A stretch of 64,000 bases of DNA. Source: Lobosporangium transversale. Lineage: Eukaryota; Mortierellomycota; Mortierellomycetes; Mortierellales; Mortierellaceae. The stretch covers positions 248,001 to 312,000 of the forward strand of contig NW_019028979.1 in assembly GCF_002105155.1 (NCBI RefSeq), written 5' to 3'. Each line of letters begins with the position of its first letter. Positions within the stretch are counted from its first letter, which is position 1. Under the pieces are notes generated by a model that saw nothing but the letters and a program-made list of their open reading frames with translations, was not told the DNA's origin and ran no database searches. Shown piece after piece: positions 1 through 9,753 of the stretch. A program made the translations under genes and the position numbers.

Positions 1-793
1 AATCAGCTCTTCAGAGGATAAAATAACTAATGCTCCCATTTGGACAGGTAGTAATAAAAAAGGTGTTCAGGAGGAACTTCTCTAATGACTCCAAATCATC
101 CAGGCCATGTTTGAAGGACGTTGAAATCGTCTACGTTGTTTAGAATTCCCTTAATGTCATCGTTTATATTGACTGAAGCCTCAAGTATCCATTCTGGCTC
201 AGTTACACCTGATTACATGTCAAGAAGGCAATGCGACGTGAAGGGAGACAGTTGACCATCATTTAAGATAAATGAAACGATGAGTTCTCAGAAGTAATCT
301 AATGGACAATTTCACTAGCCAAAAAAAAAAAAAAAAAAAAAAAAAAAGTATTGACCATTATTCTTGTAATGAGGATGAGGAGAGGCGAGTAGAAGGCATT
401 CTAAATGGCTAGACAATGGAATGTTTACCTGTATCCACATTTTTACTCGATGTATGCATATTCTCAAGGGAAAAAGACGACAAATGTTGTCCATAATTAA
501 GTATCAACTCATGAAGATATCTATAGAAAAGATTACGAACTATCAATATACATGCTTTTATTACCAACGAGAAATAAAGAACAAGTAGCAGTACTCAAGA
601 TTTAGACATATTTTAAAGGTTCGTTTTTTAAGATGCCAAGTTTATTATGAAAATGCGTAATGTGTTGTTATACAATAGGAAAATGCAAGTGGGGTATGTG
701 AACTTGTACGTGCAGGAATATCTGGGACCTTGGTTCATTGGATATACTCTTGTAGGAATGATAAATTAAGCACAGGCGACTTGATCGGCTTTT
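1..793. other. Left-edge intergenic DNA, no gene seen
   Basis: AT-rich DNA with no reading frame that looks coding on either strand. It holds a 27-nt A run at 321-347. The part next to 794 probably carries the 3' UTR of the small minus-strand gene. Confidence 0.5.
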
Positions 794-1012
794 TTACATT
801 CTTGCCATAGCCAAAGCTTGCATATGACCCATACAACCCTTCTGAGAGAGCATTTCCAAGCCGGTATTGGGGGAGAGGAGATGGGCATTTGCCTTGTCGA
901 CAACCGCGGAGATATCAGAAGCATTGAGCTGAACCGAAGTACGAGGAGTTTGTGCAGGCGTGGTAGCAGCCGAGGTGGTCTTGTTCTTGTTGGACTTCTT
1001 GAAGAAAGGCAT
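794..1012 (-). CDS. Small basic/Ser-Thr-rich protein, member A of a three-gene local family (72 aa)
   Basis: I do not recognise this family. The ATG at 1012 is chosen over an upstream in-frame ATG at 1117 because the protein then begins MPFFKK, matching the starts MHFFKS and MTFFKF of the two neighbouring paralogues. The order is: basic N-terminus (residues 1-12), a Ser/Thr/Ala stretch ending in TPAQTPRTSV (about 18-27), a variable middle, and a helical C-terminus with GLEMLSQK (about 51-58). It ends in MARM, not the SGPFVR tail of B and C, so its C-terminus has diverged. There is no signal peptide or membrane segment. The two TP dipeptides and the R-T-S-V site look like proline-directed and basophilic kinase sites (inference). 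A TATA-like box lies about 120 nt upstream. No intron is needed. Confidence 0.7.
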   Translation of the reverse strand: MPFFKKSNKNKTTSAATTPAQTPRTSVQLNASDISAVVDKANAHLLSPNTGLEMLSQKGCMGHMQALAMARM

Positions 1013-1129
1013 GATTGTTACAATGTATAGGCTGTAGTTGTAGTTATGAGTGTAGTTGCGGATTGATTGTTTTTGTTTTTTGTTCTGATGTGAGTGAGTG
1101 AGTGAAGGGAAGTGCATGGATCAACAGGG

Positions 1130-1137
1130 TATTTATA
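1130..1137 (-). promoter_or_regulatory. TATA-like box of small-protein gene A
   Basis: On the minus strand this reads TATAAATA, about 118 nt before the ATG at 1012. The A/C-rich leader between them resembles those of the two paralogues. The identical octamer precedes paralogue C at a similar distance, which strengthens the call. Confidence 0.5.
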
Positions 1138-3423
1138 TGTTTGTTTCTCTTGCTTGTTGTCATCGTGTCATTACATTAGCATTGGTGCTGAGTTTCAATC
1201 TCTGACCTGAACCGTGCGGGGTGTAGATTTTTCATATCCTTTTTAATGCAGCCGCAACTGCTTGTAGCCTATTCTATGCTCCGCTTAAAAAAAAAAACAA
1301 ATAAAGACTCCGGCCATTCTTCTGTTTATGCGGCAATTTCACACGGTGTAAAAATAGCAAACAACAAATGAACAAGACGGACGAGGTTATGCTAAACACG
1401 TTGGTTGTTTTTGCATGAACGATCGCTTTTCTAACTGACTATGAAAGTGATCCTTGACCTTGTCTCTTTTAAACATCGGCTGTTTTCCTCCTGCTTTTTC
1501 AGAGTCAGCTCACTGAACATTGGTGAAATATTAGGCGATGTGGCGACTGCGTCGCAACATAATCCAAACTTTTATTTCACCCCAAGACTAGAATCTTTTA
1601 CTTCTCCACACCTATGCTTTGATCATAATGCTTTCAATCCTTCTGTATGCTTCTTATAGTTTGTCCATTGTCCTATCATTTATAGAAGATTACTATTTGC
1701 ATATTGACTTCAAGACCTGTCTATTGTCTTCATATTCAGAGCGACGCATAGTTTCTCTCTATACGCCCCCTGCACCGAGTCCATCCAAAGATTAGGAAAT
1801 ATTTAACGGAGCGATCATTTATGGGCAATCAAGGGGTTTTTTTTATTCTTTTGACTCCGAGACTTTGAAACAAATCTTTGATGGAACTCAACTGTCCTTA
1901 AACTCGTATTCAATCAATAGGCTAAAAAATTATTACGCTACAGTGACAGAGCAAAAAAAAATTCTTTACTCTCTAATTTCTATCGCCTTCTAAATTATAT
2001 TTAAATGTGTTATACTACATCAGGTCCTCTTTTAGGAATATCCCGTCAAAGAATAGTGGGGAATCATTTTCAGGCGGAGATTCTCATAGAGGCGGGCTAT
2101 TTGAAATTCATAATATATTTGTAAAAAAGCGCGTAGGTGCAAGCAGGGTAACTCCTCTTTTCTCAAGACAAGGTCGTGGGAGAATAAGCAGAGACGACTG
2201 GTCCATGGTTCTAAATCTGGCGATCTACAAAATGCGTAGATAAATAGGGTTGGTCGCAGTTTGATTGAGATTTTGCACGGCATTGATTCGTCTCTCATAA
2301 TTTGAGGATAAGTACGTATATACAATAGTGACTATGCTCCTCTTGAACAATGTACAAACGGTATGCAATTGTCCACAAAAGAAAGCCTAGAAGAAAGAAA
2401 GATGTTTTGCTGCTAAGGATCGCATACCTCAAAATAACTTCCCAACAAGCGTATGTATAAAGAACGGGATGAAGAAAATTTTCTTTTAAATACTTATTCG
2501 GGGACTATGGATTGAAGTTTGGAAGAGTAAAGACAAAATCATCATATTTAGACTTGTTCCTCCAGTAGCATGAAAATGTATTACTCATATTTCAAGATTA
2601 TTACACCCATATACTCGCATTTGATAGAGCTCATTATTGTTCTGCTGTATCTTTTGATGAAATTAGCAAATATTTCATAGTCTCTCTCATGAACCTTCTC
2701 CTTTGCTTCAAACAGAGACAAAATCCATATTTAATGCATAAGATATTAAAATTTCGACGGGCAAACAACCTGGCTACTCATCACATATAACAGAATAACA
2801 TTTCCAATAAGTTCAACAAGAGCGGGTCTATTTCGACTGTTCCTACCCTACTTAGATCCTCCATTAATTAATTGATGAACCTCGTCCTAACTATGCTGGT
2901 AATACCAAACAACAGCAGTAGAAGCAGGTTCAGGAAATCGAGATGTTCTATAATCTTATTTCCAAGATCATTGCTGGACTTTAAATGAGTTCTCATTCTC
3001 AAAGTTAACATAAAAAATGACTACACTTTACAGTTATCTATAGGCATTTTTACGGTACATGTGCATAGGTTTATTCTACCAACTTCCTTGCTCTGTATGT
3101 TTAAGTTATGGTAATCATGCATAGCTTGGCAAAAGATTAATACCGCAGTAGATATTATTATTGCTGTGGGACGCGCAAAATATTGTTCCAAATAAGGACA
3201 CGACCCTCACGATTTTAAAAAAAAAGTTTGGCGGGTGGAGATCCAGTCCAAAAAAAAAAATTACAAACATAATTTCTTAAGTGCTTTAATTGTTATGCGA
3301 TCTATGAATGGAAATGAACCGCACGCAGTACAAATCTACAGCAGTTGGACCGGCAGGGTATTAAGAACCATTGCTTCTAAAAAAAGTGTAACTTGAAATA
3401 GTCCAGCAAATGAAAAACATCTT

Positions 3424-3425
<2 letters not shown>
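1138..3425. other. Intergenic DNA between small-protein genes A and B
   Basis: About 2.3 kb between two divergent paralogues. Only short, unconvincing reading frames occur (for example near 1441-1659 and 2007-2325). No RNA gene or terminal repeats were recognised. It probably contains both promoters. Confidence 0.5.

Positions 3426-3454
<29 letters not shown>
3426..3454 (+). repeat. 29-nt T homopolymer in the 5' region of small-protein gene B
   Basis: An uninterrupted T29 run ends 53 nt before the ATG at 3508. It is one of dozens of A or T runs of 20-34 nt in this window. In a promoter or leader it could act as a nucleosome-excluding poly(dA:dT) element (inference). Confidence 0.8.
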
Positions 3455-3456
<2 letters not shown>

Positions 3457-3507
3457 CACTATCAAGACAATACTCACGAACCATCAAGAAGCCGAACAAC
3501 AACAGCC

Positions 3508-3699
3508 ATGCATTTCTTCAAGTCGTCCACCTCTGCCTCCAAGAAGAACCAGACCTCATCTGCTACTACTACGCCTGCACAGACTCCCCGCAACTCGGTG
3601 CACGAGACCCGCTCAAGAATGATGACCCAAGACGAGGCCCTCGAGATGATTCTCTCCAAGAGCATGGCCAATGCCGCTTCCGGCCCCTTTGTTCGTTAA
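3508..3699 (+). CDS. Small basic/Ser-Thr-rich protein, member B of a three-gene local family (63 aa)
   Basis: Unrecognised family. Single exon. It begins MHFFKSSTSASKKNQ, then carries TPAQTPRNSV (about residues 22-31), then a predicted helix with EALEMILSKSM (about 43-53), and ends NAASGPFVR. Residues 1-31 and 43-63 align closely with paralogue C and, less well at the C-terminus, with paralogue A; the middle varies in length and sequence. No signal peptide, no membrane span, no cysteine. The ATG follows an A/C-rich leader and a T29 run. The upstream TATTAAGA (3359-3366) is a weaker TATA candidate than those of the other two genes. Selection on both ends of such a short protein suggests a real gene, not a chance frame. 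Confidence 0.75.
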   Translation: MHFFKSSTSASKKNQTSSATTTPAQTPRNSVHETRSRMMTQDEALEMILSKSMANAASGPFVR

Positions 3700-4651
3700 A
3701 CCATTCTGAAGCAAATCTTCCCTGAAAGGGGATGCTTTAACACAAAAAAAATCCCTTCCCTTTCTATATCCTCTCACAAAAGCATCTAAAAAATATATAT
3801 ATAAATATTTTATTGTACCATAATTTTCGCATTTTTGCATAGTAATAAAAAGTCAAAAAAATTGAAAAGAAACGTTAACTTTGTTACGAGGCCCTAGGTA
3901 TTCATGTAGATATGGTTGCTTTGAGTAGTTTGTAGCATCCTGGAAGTCTCCAAACACACTATTATCCTCGTTATTTGGCTACGAGCATCTACAAGTTATA
4001 ATGACAAAATTAACCTGCCAGCCCAGCAAAGGACCTTAGACTCTAGATTCATAAAATTAATACAATACGATACTTTTCCCAGGGTCAATTGATTAGGAGA
4101 TTAGGATTGGGATATGTCTGGACCAGATAATGAGAACAACATTTTTATTTTATATAAATATTTTTATTCTTTTTGACGAGTTTTTTTTTTTTTTTTTTTT
4201 TTTTTTCTTTTTTTTTTTGCGTTTGGCGGAAATTGATTAAAATGGAGAAAACAGATGCAATCAGCTATGAGTTTTGCTATCAGTTTGTTACGGTATACTC
4301 TACAAGAATAAAAAAAAACGTACAATCATGCTACATGTCGCGACATTACTAGCACATTCCTCCTAATTTTCTCTGCTGCTGACTGTAAGATTCTTTGCTT
4401 GCTTCATTGGCTTTTTTCCTCGATAGGTGCAACATGTCTGACAAAGGATCTGCAGGAAGTGAGGAGGTTGATAAAGTATAACATGTTCAGTAAATGGGCA
4501 TGTTCCTGGATATTATTTTTCTATTTAAAAATCCGAAATGAAACGACATCATTTCTCTCCGCAGGCCGCAGCAGAAATAAACTCAGACGTTCATTTCCAT
4601 ATTTGGCATGGACATTTTAAAAAAATTACTGCGGGTTAGAAACTCAACAAG
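3700..4651. other. Spacer between small-protein genes B and C
   Basis: Holds the probable 3' UTR of gene B (AATAAAA-like motif near 3843) and the promoter of gene C. T26 and T11 runs lie at 4181-4218. I see no further coding sequence. Confidence 0.5.
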
Positions 4652-4659
4652 TATAAATA
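4652..4659 (+). promoter_or_regulatory. TATA-like box of small-protein gene C
   Basis: TATAAATA, about 132 nt before the ATG at 4791. The same octamer sits about 118 nt before the ATG of paralogue A. The leader that follows is rich in A and C. Confidence 0.5.
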
Positions 4660-4790
4660 AGATAACTCTGCTCGCCAATATTTCTACTTCATTAAAATCT
4701 ACTCAATCAGTAGAACAACAAGCCAAAAGCAACCAAAAGCAAAACAACTTTTACTCAAGCAAAAATATCCAAATAAGCATTTCTGTCATA

Positions 4791-4973
4791 ATGACCTTCT
4801 TCAAGTTCAACAAGAACAAGTCTGCTTCCGCTGCTTCTTCCCCTGCCGCTACTCCCCGTACCTCTATGCAAGGACATCGTGCTTCTCAGGACAAGCTCTC
4901 TCAGCAAAAGGCTCTTGAGATACTGATGAACCAGTCAATGCCTAATGCTGCTTCCGGTCCTTTTGTTCGTTAA
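4791..4973 (+). CDS. Small basic/Ser-Thr-rich protein, member C of a three-gene local family (60 aa)
   Basis: Unrecognised family. The frame is open upstream to 4608, but the ATG at 4791 is chosen because it gives MTFFKFNKNKSAS, matching the starts of both paralogues, and it lies downstream of a TATA box. The core motif is AATPRTSM (about residues 21-28), followed by a helix with KALEILMNQSM (about 41-51) and the tail NAASGPFVR, identical to that of paralogue B. No signal peptide, membrane span or cysteine. The R-T-S-M and TP sites are candidate phosphosites. The stop is 280 nt from the 3' end of the convergent TMF gene. The function is unknown. Confidence 0.75.
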   Translation: MTFFKFNKNKSASAASSPAATPRTSMQGHRASQDKLSQQKALEILMNQSMPNAASGPFVR

Positions 4974-5251
4974 AAAAAATTAATTGGCAAGATTCAAGGC
5001 CTCAACGAGCTATAATAGCTTCCATCGTTCATACCCATTTGCATCCATGACACTTTCCTTGTATAGTATTGCACTAGTCCTCTACCAAACATTAATAAAA
5101 TCACTTAATTAAACCTATCTACTTTTTTTTTTGACATGACGATGTAATACATCCATTCTTTGATATAAATGAAAGGAGAGAATAAATATTAATAAAGGTA
5201 ACACGGGTGTCTATTATAATTATCATTTCCATTTTATTTAATGCTGTCTAA

Positions 5252-8200
5252 TTAATTTTTGATGGCACGCCTTGCTGTTTCTAGTTGGCTGAGTAACTCG
5301 CTTACTTGGTCCCGGTATGCTTCCTTGACATCCAATAGATCTGCTTTGAGTTCCTGGACCTCCTCGGTCCGTTCTCCCAGCATCTCAAGCGCAGCTCGAT
5401 GACGCTCCTGCAACAAATCTAACTCTTGTTTCAGCCCAGGAAGACGTGCAGCTTGCTTTTGTAGGTCCTCCAATTCCATTGTCACCCGAACAAGTTCATT
5501 CGAAAGCTCATCTATAGACATTCACACATATATAATAAAAAGGGAAAAGGGAAGAGGTTTATAAGGTGTCGTATCAAGCGCGTTTACAATAGCCTACAAA
5601 AGACATATCACTAGTGTACCACGAGGTGATGCGCTCCCAACGATATTAGTCTTACCTTTATTCCTATTTGCTGTCCGTACTTGTTCACTCAGGAAAGTGA
5701 CCTGGCCTTCTAGCTGTCGAACAACTGTGCTAAGCCTTTCCACCGCCACTGCCTGCCCTGTCGCATTGCTACTAAGACCCACAAGCCCTACAGCTTGAGA
5801 GGAACCCGTGCGAGACAGTGACGGCGACATGCCGTCCAAGCTTGCGGGACTGGCTATCAATTCAAGACTAGACCGGACACTACCCTGAGCCTGTGCACCA
5901 AGTGTTTTTGAGCCACTCATAGTTAATGGGCTTCCTGGCGGGAACAAAGGCGACGAAAGTCCTGCAGATGATGATGGCCTTCGCATTGTTGCTGCCGCTG
6001 AAGTTGCTCCCATCGAAAGATGTGGGTCTGATGCATTATTAGGATACCGTGTGTCCTCACCTATTGCTCCTTGGCTTTGTTGCTGCTGTAGCTGCTGGAT
6101 TTGTTGCTTCAATTTGTTCATCTCTGTCTGCTGTAAAAGACGAAGCTTCCTTTCTGCGTCGTCTCTGGCCTCTTCAATCGCACGTTCACGGTTGAGGCGT
6201 TCTTGAGTCAACTCTGCTTGCATACGGCGTGCCTCATCCTCCTTATCTTTCAGATTCCTCTTACTGTCGCTGATTTCTGCACGGAGCTGAATGTCTGATG
6301 TCCTCAATGCCTCAAGACGCGCTTCTAAAGCCACATAACGTGATTTCTATATATATATTTTAATGCAACATTAGTATAAATATTCAAATTATTCGAAGCA
6401 ATGACTATTCCAAACCAAAGACATACAAATACTGTGCCTCATTTACCATTTCATCGAGCTTGTCACGAGCACTGCGCTCCCGTTCCTGAGCCTTGAGCGC
6501 ATCTTCCTCCGCTTCTGCAATACGCCGCGTCAGATTCTTCTCAATCTTGTCCCAGTTTCGGTTGGCGACGCTCTGCTGGTTCTGTAAAGCTTCGATTTGT
6601 CGGAGAAGTGGACGTCGGGCTTCGTCCAGAGCTTCTTGTAATTCATATGAGTCATTATCAGTTTGCTCCAACCGTGCCTGAAGGTTTCTGATCTCCATCA
6701 GCAACTGATCCTCCCTTTCTCCAGCAGATTCCTCACGATTAGAAAGAGACACTCGGAGCTCCTGGATGTCTTGACGGAGATTGGCTTCAATAGCAGCATG
6801 TTGAGCTTTGAGGGCCTCCATCTCATTATTCAGCTCCTCATTCAGCTTCATTTCGCGCTCTAATGATGCGGCATGCGCCTGGTTAGACAACTCAGCAGAA
6901 GCTTTGCGGGCCTCTGCCAGCTCTTGCCAAGCACGGTCTAATCCTAGTTGCAAATTAGCTTTCTCTTCCTTGAGTTGGAAGAGCTCTGCCTCCATCTTTG
7001 TCAATTGCTTATTCTGCCGCTGATTGATATCCTGTAACGACTTGATGGACTCTAAATGTGCCAAGATTGATGTAATTTCATATCGAATTATTAGATATTC
7101 TGAAAAGCAAATCTTAGGGACCAAATTATTAATGTAAATTACCGTTAAGTTGCTTGTTTTCGTCCATAAGCTTGGAGATCTTCGCCTGTGCATCAGCATA
7201 ATCCGATAGCACCTTATCAAGCTTCTTTTGAGTGTCCATCTGAAGCTTCTCAGCTTCAATGTTCTTTGTTCTTAGTGCTTTGATGGTGGTCAGATTCTTG
7301 AACTCCTTTTTTGATAGGACCTCCCCTAATGTATAGTTGATATCGCACGGTAGTAATTAAATATTCCCGCCTTTTTTTTTTTTTTTTTTTACACATTCTT
7401 CGCGAATTGCCTGTTACTAAAGACCCCCATACCTTCTGCCAATAGCCCTCTGATCTGCTCATCTTTGTCTTCCAAAAGCGCACGTTGCTCCTCAAGAGTC
7501 TTTTGGATGGATTTTGGCTGACTAGTAAGGTTGGACCCTCTGGCTACTTCAAGTTCCTTCTTTTGAGTCTCAATAATTTTTTCTAGGCCAGCAATCTTGG
7601 TGGCCTTTAGAGCATCCTCAGCAGCCTTTGCATCCTCCAAATCACGGAGCTTTTCAAGTAGTGAAGACTGCTCCTGCATTGCCTTGAAAAGCTGTTCCTC
7701 GCGCTGCTCCAGTACCTTCTGCAATGGATTCTCATTATTGGTTTCATGCCTTTCTTTAACTTTAAGCTCTGGTTCAATATTTACTGGAGTGATCCCCTCC
7801 GTAGCAGATGCTGAAGTCGGGGCTTTAATATCCTCGATTTGTGTATTAGGGTGATCTGTTGACGTTGATGCTTTTGCATCTGTAGTCTGTTCAGAGCTAG
7901 CGGCGGTGGACTTCTCTGGTTCCGATGTAAGTGCGGTCTCCTCTTGTGATGGTTGATCTTCTGTTGTATTCTGTTCAGGCTCATGAACAACGTTATTCTC
8001 CTCTTTTTTAACAGCTGGCTGCTCTTTATCTACCTTAATCGTTTCTACTGTTGATTCTGACGGCGTAACTTCTTCCTGCTTATCCTCTGCATCTGCTTTG
8101 ATAAACTCTTTTCCATTCAAACTATCTTCATAGTTGGCGTCTTCTTGACCTTCTTGAGCTAGTATTGGCTCTACCTTTGCCTGTTCAAGCGAGTCACTTA

Positions 8201-9284
8201 TTGTGAGTTGATCCTTACTATCATTGTCTTTTTCGACATCAGACGTAATCTCTGTTAAGTCCTGTACTTCTGAGGCCTTGTCCTTAGATTCCAATACTTT
8301 CTCATTGTCTTCTTGTACATCGGTTTCGACATCTTCCTGTGTACTCTTCTGCATATCCTTCTGTGTATCCTTCTGCGTGTCATTCTGTACGTCTTTTTGT
8401 GTAGCCTCCTGTATATCTTTCATATCCTCTTTGGAAAATTTGGTTTCCTCGTCGGTCGAAGCGGCGACAGTTGATTCGCGCGTTCGTTCCACACTGTTTT
8501 TATCGATTGCCTTATCATCCTTTTCTGCAGACATTGATCGGCGAACGGATGAAGATGGAGACGCAGTGCGAGAATGGGCCGCAATAGCTGTGGGCGTGGC
8601 AGATGGAGACTCTGGTGCAGCTTTTTTAAAAATACCCCGCATCCTTTGCTCCAAGCGTTCCCTATTGGCGGCAGCGGCAGCAGCGGCAGCAGACAATGTG
8701 GTCGATGCATTAGAGACCAGCGAAGAGGGATTATTATTATTGTCACTCCCTGAGACTGGCGGTGTTGACATGCGCTTGACAGTGGGAGTAGTAGTGATCA
8801 TTCCCGTAAAAGGGTCTACTGTAACAGTCGCTTCCTCTTTCTTAACATTCATTTTGAGTCCATCCTGGGATCCTCTCGCACTGCTGGCCATGTTTGAAGG
8901 TTTACGAAGGGTATCATGGTTCTTGCCACTTTTATTTTGAGTCCCAGCATCGCCTGTATCAGCAGAGTCTCCTGAAGATGGTACCTGAGGTGGCGCTACC
9001 TCCTTTGGCTGTGTATCTTTTGTAGTCGATTGACTGGTAATGCTGGATGGTAAGACTGTCGCATTAGGTGAGAAAGAAGTGAGAGTACCAGCAGCTCCAC
9101 CATGAATAGGAACTTGGATATCTAGGACCATGTCTAACTTGGATTCAATTGTTGATAATCCCTGCTTAAGAAACGAGCCCCATCCTCCACTGCCACTGCC
9201 ACTACTGCCTCCATTGTTATTTGACGACAACTTATTGGCATTGGTCCCAGAACCTGAACCTGCGGTGCCAAAGAAGTTGCTCAT
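5252..9284 (-). CDS. TMF1: TMF/Sgm1-type golgin (TATA element modulatory factor family, 1196 aa)
   Basis: Golgi coiled-coil protein of the TMF1/ARA160 (animal) and Sgm1 (yeast) family. Known members bind Rab6/Ypt6 GTPases and tether vesicles at the Golgi. Five exons on the minus strand: 9284-7433, 7325-7143, 7051-6447, 6346-5656 and 5511-5252, which sum to 1197 codons. Residues 34-58 match the family's N-terminal motif (WGSFLKQGLSTIESKLDMVL). Residues 60-500 are low-complexity and acidic. Coiled coil runs from about 510 to the end and includes the LLAEGEVLSKKEF signature created across the first splice junction. The last 86 residues match the C-terminal Rab6-binding TMF domain (ALEMLGERTEEVQELKADLL). 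The donor of intron 3 (GTAAAT at 6446) is the least certain; a nearby GTATGT breaks the frame. Confidence 0.88.
8307..8426 (-). repeat. Degenerate 12-nt tandem repeat inside the TMF gene
   Basis: About ten imperfect 12-nt units encode a run of four-residue units such as TQKD, VQND and MQKS in the acidic linker of the golgin. Units differ at several bases, so it is an old or selected repeat, not a fresh slippage product. Copy number may vary between strains. Confidence 0.75.
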
Positions 9285-9753
9285 TACGAATTTTCTTGGC
9301 TGAGGATTTCTCTCTATCTCCCTCTTGATATTCCGCTATTTCTCTCTCTGGTTACTACTCTGTTGAACATGAGAAAGAGATGATTCGATAAATAAATATT
9401 TTTTTTTTTTTTGCTTTTATGTTTCTTTGCATTGAGTTTACACATTCACATTATATTCATATTCTATTCATTTACCTGAGATGATGTAATCAAAACACGA
9501 ATGAGCTGCCTTAAAAGAAAGAGAAATGATGCCACTATAGGCGCAAGGATAAATGTAAACTGAGATGGATATGGTCAGAGTCAGACACAAGATTGCAACG
9601 GATCATTTGCAATGTAATGCAGTTACAGCTGTGCCTATTTCTGGCCATCCAACTTGGGCGTACAAAAAAGAGTTGTTCAACACAAATAATAGACCTGTTT
9701 GTTTAAAGTGTATACATGTATACAATTTCTTATTACATATTTTAATTCTTCAG
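9285..9753. other. Spacer upstream of TMF and downstream of the Hsp70-like gene
   Basis: Contains the TMF promoter and leader (CT/AG-rich near 9300-9360, short T run at 9400-9411) and the 3' UTR of the HSPA12-like gene. A plus-strand frame at 9565-9843 is antisense to that gene's last exon and is not called. Confidence 0.5.

Noticed and set aside
2007-2325. Overlapping 78-aa and 97-aa frames in the early spacer
   Set aside because: Mutually antisense, no splice partner, no conserved features.
8224-8940. 238-aa plus-strand frame over the TMF gene
   Set aside because: Ser/Cys-rich antisense reading of the repetitive acidic linker; no start context or homology.
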